DNA of 64,000 nt from Nocardia brasiliensis ATCC 700358. Lineage in GTDB: Bacteria; Actinomycetota; Actinomycetes; Mycobacteriales; Mycobacteriaceae. The notes under the pieces are model-generated. The model was given only the letters and a program-made list of their open reading frames with translations, was not told the origin of the DNA and did no database searches. Positions 52,031 through 61,085 of this stretch are shown here, in pieces; within the stretch, counting starts at the first letter, position 1, and every line of letters begins with the position of its first letter. The position numbers and the translations under genes were made by a program. Location: positions 4,898,001-4,962,000 of the forward strand of contig NC_018681.1 of the NCBI RefSeq assembly GCF_000250675.2, in the 5' to 3' direction.

Positions 52031-53259
52031 GCCGGTCGCACTTTTCGCTCGAGCTCCGGCTCGGACTCGACCGGGACGAGTCCGTCCACGGTGGTCCGCG
52101 GCACCGCGGCCATGGCGAGCAGGCCGATGCCCGCGACCGCCGCGAAGAGATAGAAACCCCACGGGTTCGCCGAACCGGCGACGATGAGCCAGCCGGTGAT
52201 CGTCGGACCGAAGATCGCACCGAGCCTGCCGACTCCGGCGGCAAAACCCATTGCGGTGGCTCGGATCTCGGCGGGATAGGCCTGCGTCACGTACGCGTAG
52301 ATGAGCACCTGCGCGGAGAAGACGAAGATGCCCGTGACGAGCACCAGCGTATTGAGCAGCGCGGTGCTGGAGATCCGCACGCTGAGCACCGCCAAGAACA
52401 GCGCCGCGGCGGCGAACCACACCAGGACCGTCGGTTTGATCCCGCGCCGGTCGGCGAGCGTCCCGGCGGTGAGCAGGCCGATGACCGCACCGATGTTCAG
52501 CATGAGCAGCACGGTCAACGAGGTAGACATGTTGTATCCGGCGTCGCGCATCAGTTTGGGCAACCAGGTGTTCAAGCCGTACACGAGCAGCAGGCCCATG
52601 AACGACCCGACCCAAACCCCCAGCGTCGCACGCACATACAGCGGACGCAGCAGCACAGTTGGGCGCACCCGGTTGGGCGTCGCCTTGGCCGCCAGGTACG
52701 CCTCCGACTCCGGCAGCTTGGCCCACAGCACCGGCAGCAGCAGGAAACCGGCCGCGCCACCGGCGTAGAACAGCGGCTCCCAGTGCGGGATCACCCGCAG
52801 CGCGAGCAGCGCGGTCAGCACCGCGCCGGTGTGATAGCCGGTCATGGTGATCGTGCTCGCGAACGCACGCTGTGCCGGCGGCATGTGCTCGGCCATGAAC
52901 GTCAAGGCGGTCGGCAGGCAGGCGCCCAGTCCGATGCCCGCGATCAACCGGAACGCGGCGAAGACGCCCACCGAGCCGGCCAGTGGTATCGCGGCGGTGA
53001 ACAGCGAGAACACCGCGATCGAGCAGAGCAGCATTCTACGCCTGCCATAGCGGTCCGCTATCGGACCGGAAGCCGTCGCGCCGAGGGCGACACCGACCAG
53101 AGAGATGGTGGCGGCGAAAGTGGTACTCGCCGCGGTGAATCCGAGATGACGCTGGTCGATGAGGGTGGGAATGACGGCGCCGAGCACGACGAGGTCGTAA
53201 CCCTCCAGCAGCACGGTCAGCCAGCAGAGCACCGCCGGCCAGGACAACAACTTCTTCAT
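52027..53259 (-). CDS. pcaK: Aromatic-acid:H+ symporter (MFS, PcaK/BenK type)
   Basis: A 410-aa MFS transporter with 12 membrane segments. LLEGYDLVVLGAVIP carries the D-x-x-V-x-G-like AAHS motif, and GPIADRYGRRRM and GTLADRRGIKP are the MFS loop motifs. The family imports 4-hydroxybenzoate/protocatechuate. First gene of the ten-gene operon; divergent from the LysR gene with a 102-bp gap. Confidence 0.88.
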   Translation of the reverse strand: MKKLLSWPAVLCWLTVLLEGYDLVVLGAVIPTLIDQRHLGFTAASTTFAATISLVGVALGATASGPIADRYGRRRMLLCSIAVFSLFTAAIPLAGSVGVFAAFRLIAGIGLGACLPTALTFMAEHMPPAQRAFASTITMTGYHTGAVLTALLALRVIPHWEPLFYAGGAAGFLLLPVLWAKLPESEAYLAAKATPNRVRPTVLLRPLYVRATLGVWVGSFMGLLLVYGLNTWLPKLMRDAGYNMSTSLTVLLMLNIGAVIGLLTAGTLADRRGIKPTVLVWFAAAALFLAVLSVRISSTALLNTLVLVTGIFVFSAQVLIYAYVTQAYPAEIRATAMGFAAGVGRLGAIFGPTITGWLIVAGSANPWGFYLFAAVAGIGLLAMAAVPRTTVDGLVPVESEPELERKVRPA

Positions 53260-53361
53260 GGGGAGTTCGTTTCTGGTGTGCAGTTGTGAGTGCCATCACG
53301 CTACGATCGGCCCCGTCAGAAATCCAATAGATGTTTTTCCCCACTTGCATAGAGGAGATCT
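53260..53361. promoter_or_regulatory. Divergent promoter/operator region of the pob/pca operon
   Basis: A 102-bp gap between pcaK and the LysR gene with GAGGAG before the LysR ATG. The AT-rich part near 53320-53345 is the best place for the core promoters. LysR regulators bind such gaps; no single clear T-N11-A box stands out. Confidence 0.6.
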
Positions 53362-54264
53362 ATGGGCGCGGAGTTCGATCTCAACCTCGTCCGAACCTTC
53401 GTGCTGCTGTACGAAACCCGCAGCGTGACCGCGGCGGCCGACGTCCTCGGCGTCACACAGCCCACGGTCAGCTACGGTCTGGGCAAACTGCGCCGACGCC
53501 TCGGCGACGAGCTGTTCGTGCGCGGCCCCGGCGGCCTGGTCCCGAGTTCGGAGGCCGAGCGGCTCTATCCACCGCTGCGCACCGCCCTCGAGCAGATGGA
53601 CCTGACCATCGGCGCGACAAAGGAATTCGATGTCTCAGGCCCGATCAGCTTCGCCATCGGGCTCACCGACCTCGGCGAGGTCAATTCACTGCCGCGGGTG
53701 CTCGCGGAACTCACCGCTCGCGCGCCCGCCGCGAGCCTGCAGGTGCGCGCGTTCGACATCGACACCGCGACCGACGAACTCACCCGCGGCCGGGTAGACG
53801 CGATCGTGGCCACCCCGATCCTGGATTCGGCCCGGCTCAGCAGGCTGCCGCTGTTCACCGAGGGCTACGCGGGCATGGTCGCGGCCGACCATCCGCGCCT
53901 GCAGAGCCAGGCCCCCACCGATGCCGAACTGCGCGCCGAACGGCATATCGTCGTGGACGGCGCCACCGGCCACCCCGCGCCCAGGCACGCCCTGCGCGCA
54001 CACGGTCTGGAGCGTCGAATCGCGGTCCGGGTAACCCGTTTCGCCACCCTGCCCTATGTCGTGCAGGACAGCGAACTGGTCGCGATCGTCCCGCAGCGGG
54101 TGGCGCGCGCGCTCGCCCGGACCCACCCCGTGCGCACCTTCGCGCTGCCATGGCAGATCGACCCCGCCGAAGTGGCCGCGTACACCCGCCGACCGCCCGG
54201 CCGCAGCCCGGCTCAGACCTGGTTCCTCGACGTCATTCGCACCGCGCTCCAGGATCTGCCGTAG
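53362..54264 (+). CDS. LysR-family regulator of the pob/pca operon
   Basis: A 300-aa LysR protein: HTH residues ~8-67 (LNLVRTFVLLYETRSVTAAADVLGVTQPTVSYGLGKLRRRLGDELFVR, read in parts) and a substrate domain. It is divergent from pcaK, so it likely activates the operon on an aromatic acid or pathway intermediate, like PcaQ or PobR. Which ligand it senses cannot be seen. Confidence 0.88.
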   Translation: MGAEFDLNLVRTFVLLYETRSVTAAADVLGVTQPTVSYGLGKLRRRLGDELFVRGPGGLVPSSEAERLYPPLRTALEQMDLTIGATKEFDVSGPISFAIGLTDLGEVNSLPRVLAELTARAPAASLQVRAFDIDTATDELTRGRVDAIVATPILDSARLSRLPLFTEGYAGMVAADHPRLQSQAPTDAELRAERHIVVDGATGHPAPRHALRAHGLERRIAVRVTRFATLPYVVQDSELVAIVPQRVARALARTHPVRTFALPWQIDPAEVAAYTRRPPGRSPAQTWFLDVIRTALQDLP

Positions 54265-54275
54265 CCGAGGACATT

Positions 54276-56621
54276 TCAGGCGCGGCGATACGGGGCGCGC
54301 CCGTCGGGCGGTTCGGCTTTGGACTCACTCGGCGTATCCGGGATCGGCAGGAGCAGCGGTTGCTGCCCCACGGTGTGCGCATCCCCGTGATGGCGAAAGG
54401 TGCAGGGTTCGCCGGACAGCAGTCGGTAGGTGACGGTGTCCCGCGTGATCTCGACCGCCAAACGACTGCCACGCCACAGAATTCGGAAGGCCAGCCGATT
54501 GAGCTGCTCGGGTAGCCTTGGGGCGAAACGCAATTCGCCGTCACACTCGCGCATGCCGCCGAATCCGGCGACGCAGCAGCTCCATGCGCCCGCCAGCGAG
54601 GCGATGTGCAGTCCACTCGCCACGTTCTGGTGCAGATCGTGCAGATCGGTCAGCGCGGACTCGACGAAGTAATCGAAGGCCAGGGACAGATTGCCGACCT
54701 CCGCCGCGAGTATCGATTGGGCGCAGGCCGAAAGAGAGGAATCCCGGACGGTCAACGCCTCGTAGTAGTCGAAGTTCCGTACCTTCTGGTCCGGCGTGAA
54801 GGCGTTGGGGCACAGGTACATTGCGAGCGTCAGGTCCGCCTGCTTGATCACCTGTTTGCGATTCAGGTCGAAGTACGGATAGTGCAGCAGCAAGGGATAG
54901 CGATCGGCCGGAGTCGCGGCGAAATCCCAGCGCATATAGCGGGTGAACCCCTCCGATTGCTCGTGTACCCCCAGTTCGCCGTTGTACGGCATCGCCGTCT
55001 GCTCGGCATCGGCACGCCAGCGCTCGATCTCGGCCGACGAGACTTCGAGACGCCGCGCGACGTCGGGGTGCCGCGCGCACGCCGCGGCGGCTCCGCGCAG
55101 ATTCCGCTGCGCCATGAGGTTCGTATAGATGTTGTTGTCGGCCAACGCCGAATACTCGTCCGGGCCGGTGACGCCATCGATCCGGAAGGTTCCAGCCGAA
55201 TCCCGGTGGCCGAGGCCTGCCCACATGCGGGCGGTCTCCACCAGCAATTCCACCCCGCACTCACGCTCGAAGCGCTCGTCGCCGGTCGCGGTGACGTACC
55301 GGATGGCGGCGTCCGCGATATCGGCATTGACGTGCACCGCCGCGGTTCCGGTGGGCCAGTAGCCGGAGCCCTCCTCGCCGTTGATCGAGCGCCACGGGAA
55401 CATCGCGCCGGGCTGCCCGAGTTCGCGCGCGCGCCGCCGCGCCAGGTCGAGCGTGGTGTGCCGCCAGCGCAGCGCGTCGGCGGCGGCGGCGGGCACCGTG
55501 TGGATGAGCACGGGAAGCACGAAAGTCTCGGTATCCCAGAACGAATGGCCGTCGTAGCCCGGGCCGGTCAGCCCCTTCGACGGTATCGCCCTGGTCTCGC
55601 CGCGCGCCCCCGCCTGCAGCACGTGGAACAGCGCGAAGCGCACGGCCTGCTGCATCTCGGGATCGCCGTCGATCTCGACATCCGCGCTCGACCAGAAGTC
55701 GTCCAGATAGGCGCGCTGACGCTCGAGCAGTTCGTCCCATCCGGTCTCCATACCGGCGGCCAGTGCGGCTTCGACCTGCGCGCGCAACGCGGGGGTCGAG
55801 CGCTGACTGGACCAGCCGTACGCGAGATATTTTGTCAGGCATACCGTATCGCCCCGGGCCACATCGACCGCGATCGTCAAACGGGCCAGGTCTGCTTCCG
55901 CGTGGATCGCGCATCGCGGCGTTGCCGTCGCGGACAACTCGTGATCCATCGCGGCCGCCATCCGCAACCCCGACTGCGCGGTGTGATGGGCGAGTACCGC
56001 TTGGAAGTCCCGGGCCGCGGCGAAGTCGGACACCAGCGGCCGATCCAGCCGCGCCGCGGCACGCGGGTCGCCGTGCTGCGCCACCAGCGGCTCGTTGGCG
56101 AGCAGATCCGATTGGATCACCAGATCCAGATCATCATCGAGCGGCTCGACCTCGTAGCGGATCGCCGCGAGTGCCCGTTCGGTGAACGAGACGAGCCGTT
56201 GCGAGCGGATCCGGACGGACTGGCCCGTCGGCGAGGTCCACACCGTACTGCGCCGTAATGTCCCGGAACGGAAGTCGAGCACGCGTTCGTGGTCTTCGGT
56301 GTGGCCGTAACGCAGATCCATCGGCTCGTCACCGACGAGCAGGCGAATGATCTTGCCGTCGGTGACGTTCACGACGGTCTGGCCCTGCTCCGGATAGCCG
56401 TAACCTACTTCGGCATAAGGCAATCGGCGCTTTTCGTAGAAGCCGTTGAGATAAGTGCCCGGCTCGCCGACCGGCTCGCCCTCGTCCAAGCCGCCGCGCA
56501 GACCGATATGCCCGTTGGCCAAGGCGAAGATCGATTCCGTGCGTTTCAACGCGGTCAAATCCAGTCCGCACCACCGCAATTGCCAGGGATCAACCTCGAA
56601 GCCGGGACAGTCCGCCGTCAT
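54276..56621 (-). CDS. GH65 disaccharide phosphorylase (trehalose/maltose type)
   Basis: A 781-aa GH65 enzyme: LANGHIGLRGG and NGFYEKRRLPYAE at the N-terminus, GHSFWDTETF, and the general acid E in DGVTGPDEYSA. It phosphorolyses an alpha-linked glucose disaccharide with inversion, giving beta-glucose-1-phosphate. Its stop-side partner is the HAD beta-phosphoglucomutase (ATGA overlap), the standard pair. The specificity (trehalose, maltose, kojibiose) cannot be read from the sequence. Confidence 0.9.
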   Translation of the reverse strand: MTADCPGFEVDPWQLRWCGLDLTALKRTESIFALANGHIGLRGGLDEGEPVGEPGTYLNGFYEKRRLPYAEVGYGYPEQGQTVVNVTDGKIIRLLVGDEPMDLRYGHTEDHERVLDFRSGTLRRSTVWTSPTGQSVRIRSQRLVSFTERALAAIRYEVEPLDDDLDLVIQSDLLANEPLVAQHGDPRAAARLDRPLVSDFAAARDFQAVLAHHTAQSGLRMAAAMDHELSATATPRCAIHAEADLARLTIAVDVARGDTVCLTKYLAYGWSSQRSTPALRAQVEAALAAGMETGWDELLERQRAYLDDFWSSADVEIDGDPEMQQAVRFALFHVLQAGARGETRAIPSKGLTGPGYDGHSFWDTETFVLPVLIHTVPAAAADALRWRHTTLDLARRRARELGQPGAMFPWRSINGEEGSGYWPTGTAAVHVNADIADAAIRYVTATGDERFERECGVELLVETARMWAGLGHRDSAGTFRIDGVTGPDEYSALADNNIYTNLMAQRNLRGAAAACARHPDVARRLEVSSAEIERWRADAEQTAMPYNGELGVHEQSEGFTRYMRWDFAATPADRYPLLLHYPYFDLNRKQVIKQADLTLAMYLCPNAFTPDQKVRNFDYYEALTVRDSSLSACAQSILAAEVGNLSLAFDYFVESALTDLHDLHQNVASGLHIASLAGAWSCCVAGFGGMRECDGELRFAPRLPEQLNRLAFRILWRGSRLAVEITRDTVTYRLLSGEPCTFRHHGDAHTVGQQPLLLPIPDTPSESKAEPPDGRAPYRRA

Positions 56622-57388
56622 CGCTGCTCCTTCAACTCCGACAGGTCGGCCACGACAACGTCCGCACCCGCCGCGGTCAAATCCTGCCGATGCCTGCCGT
56701 CCCCGACTCGGTCGACACCGACGACGAACCCGAAACCACCCGTGTGACCCGCCGCCACCCCGGCCACCGCATCCTCGAAAACCGCTGCCGCGTCCGGCTG
56801 GACGTCCAGGCGACGAGCGGCCTCCAGAAAGCCGTCCGGCGCGGGCTTGCCGTGCAGGCCGAGCCGGACCACATCGTTGCCGTCGACCCGGATGTCGATG
56901 CTGTCGGCGATCCCCGTGACCTCCAGCACCGCAGCGGCATTCGCCGACGCCGTCACCACGGCCACCCGCAATCCCGCGGCACGGACCGCGGCGAGATAGT
57001 CGACCGAGCTGGGATAGACCTCGACACCTTCGCGCTCGATGAGCGAAAGCAGCAGACTGTTCTTCCGGTTGCCGAGGGCGTGCACGCTCTGTGTGCCCGG
57101 CTCGGCGTCCGGCGCACCCTCCGGCAGCGTGATGTCCCGGGACCGCAGGAACTCCCGCACCCCGTCGGCCCGCGGCCGGCCGTCGACGAAGCGCAGATAG
57201 TCGTCGGTGGCGAACGGCACGAAATCCGGCCCACAGCGCTGCCGGAGAAAGTCGTCGAATACTTCCCGCCAGGCACGCTGGTGCACCGCCGCGGTGTCGG
57301 TCAGGACCCCGTCGAGATCGAACAGTGCCACCGAGATCGCATCGGGCAAACCCAGGCGGCTACCCCGGCCGTCCCTTTCAGAGGTCAT
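56618..57388 (-). CDS. pgmB: HAD-superfamily beta-phosphoglucomutase
   Basis: A 256-aa HAD protein: DxDGVLTD nucleophile motif (FDLDGVLTD), VTASANAAA, K in LGLHGKPAPDGF and FEDAVAGVAAG. Turns beta-glucose-1-phosphate into glucose-6-phosphate, feeding the GH65 product into glycolysis. The upstream gene of the pair; its stop overlaps the GH65 start. Confidence 0.87.
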   Translation of the reverse strand: MTSERDGRGSRLGLPDAISVALFDLDGVLTDTAAVHQRAWREVFDDFLRQRCGPDFVPFATDDYLRFVDGRPRADGVREFLRSRDITLPEGAPDAEPGTQSVHALGNRKNSLLLSLIEREGVEVYPSSVDYLAAVRAAGLRVAVVTASANAAAVLEVTGIADSIDIRVDGNDVVRLGLHGKPAPDGFLEAARRLDVQPDAAAVFEDAVAGVAAGHTGGFGFVVGVDRVGDGRHRQDLTAAGADVVVADLSELKEQR

Positions 57389-57495
57389 GGCGCGGCGATA
57401 CCCCGTTCCGCCGCCGGAAAACCCCGCGCCGCGCGGCGGCGGGCGACCACGCCGGTCGACCGCATAGTCGACTCGCTACCGGGTATCGCCCGAAC

Positions 57496-58059
57496 ATGGT
57501 CGCCACGATCGATGAGCTGCTGCACGCACTGACCCGAGCCGTCAATGCGCTGGCCGCGGCCGACGTCAAGTTCGCGGTGGCCGGCGGCTGCGCGGTCTAC
57601 GCGCGCGGCGGACCGGCGTCGCAACACGATGTCGACATCTTCGTCAGACCACAGGACTGCGACAAGGCGGTGCGCATCCTGGCCGAAGCCGGCCTGCGGG
57701 TGTGCGATCCGCCCGAGGACTGGCTACGCAAGGTCTACGCGGGCGACGTCCTGATCGACGTGATCTACCGGCCGAACTACCGCGACGTCACCGACGAACT
57801 GCTCGACCGCGCGACCCCGATGCGGATCGGCCCGACCTCCGCGCCCGTGGTCAGCGGCACCGATCTGATGGTGGACAAACTGCTGGTCTTCGATGCGCAC
57901 CGGCTCGATTTCGCCCCGCTCCTGCACATCGCGCGGGACCTGCGCGAGCAGATCGATTGGCCGGCGACCCGCGAGCAGACCGCAAGCTCGCCGTACGCAC
58001 GGGCATTCCTCGGGCTGATCGACGATCTCGGCATCACCGACACCGGAAAGGTGGAATAG
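57496..58059 (+). CDS. Nucleotidyltransferase-fold protein
   Basis: A 187-aa protein with the minimal NTase motif VAGGCAVYARGGPASQHDVDIFV, i.e. a G-G...D-x-D metal site. Similar proteins are annotated as DUF1814-like/nucleotidyltransferase AbiEii-like proteins. It starts a three-gene run with the BON and phosphoesterase genes (adjacent, 0-6 bp). ATG 57496 is used; the long ORF upstream is low-complexity. Confidence 0.78.
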   Translation: MVATIDELLHALTRAVNALAAADVKFAVAGGCAVYARGGPASQHDVDIFVRPQDCDKAVRILAEAGLRVCDPPEDWLRKVYAGDVLIDVIYRPNYRDVTDELLDRATPMRIGPTSAPVVSGTDLMVDKLLVFDAHRLDFAPLLHIARDLREQIDWPATREQTASSPYARAFLGLIDDLGITDTGKVE

Positions 58060-58329
58060 ATGGAGCAGCCGCAATACCTGGTCGCGCACCTGCGCCGCGC
58101 CCTCGCCGAGGACCCGCGCACCGCGGAACTCGGTGTGCACGTGACGATCCGGGGCGACGTGGTGGCCCTCGACGGCGAGGTCGCCACCGAGGAACGCAAA
58201 CGACAGCTGGAAACCGTGGTGCGCGAAGAGCTTCCCCAGGCCCGCATCCACAACGACGTTCGGGTCACCCTGCCGGGCGGCCCCGGCGCCAGCGAGGCCC
58301 TGGGCTCCGTCGACACCGGAAGGAGTTGA
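58060..58329 (+). CDS. BON-domain protein
   Basis: An 89-aa single BON domain (VTIRGDVVALDGEVATEERKRQLETVV; NDVRVTLPGG), predicted cytoplasmic here as no signal peptide is visible. BON domains bind phospholipids or other macromolecules. Starts directly after the upstream stop. Confidence 0.82.
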   Translation: MEQPQYLVAHLRRALAEDPRTAELGVHVTIRGDVVALDGEVATEERKRQLETVVREELPQARIHNDVRVTLPGGPGASEALGSVDTGRS

Positions 58330-58334
58330 GCCAC

Positions 58335-59054
58335 ATGCGAATAGCCGCCGTCGGCGATGTACATCTCGGCGTCGACTCGCACGGACTGTGGCGTCCGACG
58401 CTGCGCGAGTTGCCCGAGCACGCCGATATCCTGTTGCTCGCCGGCGATCTCACCCGCCACGGGACCGTCGAGGAAGCCAAGGTGGTCGCGACCGAATTCA
58501 CCGAACTCGGCGTGCCCGTCGTCGCGGTGCTCGGCAACCACGACTATCACAGCGATGCCGAAGACGAGATCACCACGCTCCTGGTCGAGCACGGGATCAC
58601 CGTGCTCGAGGGCAGTTCCGTCACGTTCGACGTGCAGGGCCGGACCCTCGGCGTCGCGGGCACGAAAGGCTTCGGCGGCGGTTTCGCCGGCAAGTGCGCG
58701 AGCATCTTCGGTGAGCGGCAGATGCGCGATTTCTCCTGTCACACAGTCGCACTGGCCGATTCGCTCGCCGCGGCCCTGGCCGAGCTCGACACCGATGTCA
58801 CGGTCGCGCTCACCCACTACTCCCCCGTCAGCGACACGCTGCACGGGGAACCGCGGGAGATCTACCCGTTCCTCGGCTCGTACCTGCTCGGCGAAGCCAT
58901 CGATGCGCACGCCGCCGACCTGGCCCTACACGGCCATGCCCACGCGGGCACCGAACGCGGCACCACCCCCGGCGGGATCCGCGTGCGCAATGTGGCGCAA
59001 CCGGTACTCCGGGCCGCCTACGCCATCTACGAGATCGCTGCCGGGGCAGCCTAG
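58335..59054 (+). CDS. Metallophosphoesterase (calcineurin fold)
   Basis: A 239-aa phosphoesterase with the full metal motif set: GDVHLG, LLAGDLTRHG, VLGNHDYH, LTHYSP and LHGHAHAG. Likely a phosphodiesterase of unknown substrate. AGGAG lies 9 nt before ATG 58335. Its stop overlaps that of the convergent DsbA-like gene by 4 bp. Confidence 0.88.
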   Translation: MRIAAVGDVHLGVDSHGLWRPTLRELPEHADILLLAGDLTRHGTVEEAKVVATEFTELGVPVVAVLGNHDYHSDAEDEITTLLVEHGITVLEGSSVTFDVQGRTLGVAGTKGFGGGFAGKCASIFGERQMRDFSCHTVALADSLAAALAELDTDVTVALTHYSPVSDTLHGEPREIYPFLGSYLLGEAIDAHAADLALHGHAHAGTERGTTPGGIRVRNVAQPVLRAAYAIYEIAAGAA

Positions 59055-59677
59055 CCCAGCTCGGATTCGTCGGTACGGGCGCGCTTCAACTCGGCGAAGG
59101 CCGGGCAGGCCGCCAAAACCGCTACGGCATCGAACAGTTCGACGGCGCGCCGGCCCCTGGGCACCGCCGACAGCACCGGCCCGAACACCGCCGCGCCATC
59201 GATTTCGATGATCGGCGTGCCCACGTCGGGTCCCACCGCGGCCATCGCCTGCCGGTGACTGCGGCGGACCGCGTCGTCGAATTCGGTGGTGTACGCGGCC
59301 GCCAGGACGCTGCGCGGCGCGCCGATGGCGACCAGCGATTCCTCGATGATCTGCTTGCGGTCGCGCATGCGCGCGTGATGAAAACGCGTCCCGAACTCGG
59401 TGTAGTAGCGGTCCACCAGGGTCGGGTCATCGAGCGCCGCGAGGGCCGCCACCGCCCGCACCGGCGGCCACCCGTCGGCCAATCGCGCCCGGTACTTCTC
59501 CGGCAGCTCGGGATTGTCGGCATTGAGCACCGAAAGACTCATCACCCGGAAGCGCCGGTCGAGCGGGCGGAACTTCTCCACCTCCAGCACCCAGCGGGAC
59601 GCGATCCAGGCGTAGGGACAGATCGGGTCGAAATAGAATTCCACCCGGGCAGGACTCGGCTCCGAATCGTGACTCAA
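59051..59677 (-). CDS. DsbA-fold protein, mycothiol-dependent nitroreductase-like
   Basis: A 208-aa thioredoxin-fold protein of the Rv2466c group (FYFDPICPYAWIASRW; GTPIIEIDGAAVFGP). The active-site motif is CPYA, not CPxC, so only one thiol is present. A mycothiol-dependent reductase would use this with mycothiol. No ATG exists before the fold; TTG 59677 is likely with GGAAGG upstream (GTG 59644 is the alternative). Confidence 0.78.
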   Translation of the reverse strand: MSHDSEPSPARVEFYFDPICPYAWIASRWVLEVEKFRPLDRRFRVMSLSVLNADNPELPEKYRARLADGWPPVRAVAALAALDDPTLVDRYYTEFGTRFHHARMRDRKQIIEESLVAIGAPRSVLAAAYTTEFDDAVRRSHRQAMAAVGPDVGTPIIEIDGAAVFGPVLSAVPRGRRAVELFDAVAVLAACPAFAELKRARTDESELG

Positions 59678-59792
59678 GCGACCGCCTTCCGGATTTCCAT
59701 GGCGGGCAGGATCTTTCGCATCTCTCGAACGTAGGCCGCAGCGTCGGTGCGCGCAATCGGCCGCGGTGCCCACATAACAAGGGGCGGACAGT

Positions 59793-60872
59793 TCAACCCG
59801 GCTGGCCGACGATCGAGACAGCGCTGCGCCGCTCGAATCTGGCTGGTGCCGGGCCGCCGCGCCGGGCCTGCGCGGCCCGGCGGATCTGCAGCGGCGTCGC
59901 GCCGAACCAGCGGCGCGTCGCCCGGGTGAGCGCCGATTGCTCGCCCAAGCCGATCAGGCTGGTGATCTCCGAGATGGGCCGCTCGGTCTCGCACAGCAGC
60001 CGGTATGTGATGTCGCGGCGCGCCGCGTCGAGGACCGCGGTGAACGTGGTGCCTTCGGCGGCGAGCGCCCGTTGCAGCGTGCGTTCGTGCATGGACAGGA
60101 CCCGGGACACCGCCGCCATATCGGGTTTGGCGTGCGTGATCAATCCGTCGATCGCACAGCGCACCCGGACAGCCGCCGTCTTGTCCCGTTCGGAGTACAT
60201 GTCGGTCAGGAAGTCCAAGGCCACCGCGTACTTCGTGGCGTTGCCCGCCAGGGTCGGCCTGGTCAGCAACTCCTCGGGCACCCGTAGCACGGTGGTGGTC
60301 GCGTCGAATCTCACTTCGGCACCGAAGAATTCGGCGTAGCGGGCCGCGGGTGCCAGCGGCGGATGCGGCAGGTGAACCGATCGCAGGCCATAGTCGCCCC
60401 CGACAGCCTGCCGCAATGCGCGGTGGATGGTCCCGGCGGCCAGGTCGATGCTCTGGGCGAAGCCATTCGACTCGGCCGGGTCACGGTAGTTGACCGCGAT
60501 CGTGCCCGGTTGCCCCTGCGGATCCGCGACCAACGCGAGCGAAACCCCGACCGAGTGGCTGAACAGAAAACGGGACGCGCACGTTACCGCCGCACCCACT
60601 GTCGTGGCGTGTGCGATCGCGACGGCCAGCGGTCCGGACGTCGTGTCGAGCTGCCGTCCCGCCAGCCGCAACCCGAAATCCGGGCAGCCGAGTTCGGCCG
60701 CCGCGATCTCGAGCGCCCACCCCACCGCCTCGCTCGACACCATGGCGTCGTCGCTCTCGACCGCGGCGGCAGCGATATCGAAGCGTTCGAGCAGGGCCGC
60801 ACCGTCGCCACCCAGATCCTCGACGAGGGCCTGGTAGCCACGTAATGCCGCTGCGCGCGTCCACACCACCAT
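59793..60872 (-). CDS. AraC-family regulator
   Basis: A 359-aa protein: an N-terminal arabinose-binding-type ligand domain (PF12625-like, residues ~10-190) and a C-terminal HTH_18 (MHERTLQRALAAEGTTFTAVLDAARRDITYRLLCE ... SEITSLIGLGEQSALTRATRRWFG). A one-gene unit; the target is unknown. The divergent neighbour at 61086 is a candidate target. Confidence 0.85.
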   Translation of the reverse strand: MVVWTRAAALRGYQALVEDLGGDGAALLERFDIAAAAVESDDAMVSSEAVGWALEIAAAELGCPDFGLRLAGRQLDTTSGPLAVAIAHATTVGAAVTCASRFLFSHSVGVSLALVADPQGQPGTIAVNYRDPAESNGFAQSIDLAAGTIHRALRQAVGGDYGLRSVHLPHPPLAPAARYAEFFGAEVRFDATTTVLRVPEELLTRPTLAGNATKYAVALDFLTDMYSERDKTAAVRVRCAIDGLITHAKPDMAAVSRVLSMHERTLQRALAAEGTTFTAVLDAARRDITYRLLCETERPISEITSLIGLGEQSALTRATRRWFGATPLQIRRAAQARRGGPAPARFERRSAVSIVGQPG

Positions 60873-61085
60873 CGTCGCTCCCGTCGTCGCGCGCGAACCG
60901 CCTCCCCGGCGGACGTCAGCTCAATTGCTGGAGCGTAGCCGAGGATCCAGGGTTTGTTCCAGGGTGAAATATCCGGCGTCGCCCGACGACCGGTCCGCTG
61001 GCCGACACAAAGCCCTGACTTCCCACGGTGCGCTACCTACGCTCGCCCTCGAGTAGCTCGGAATCGAAAGGGATTGGGGGAGCAT

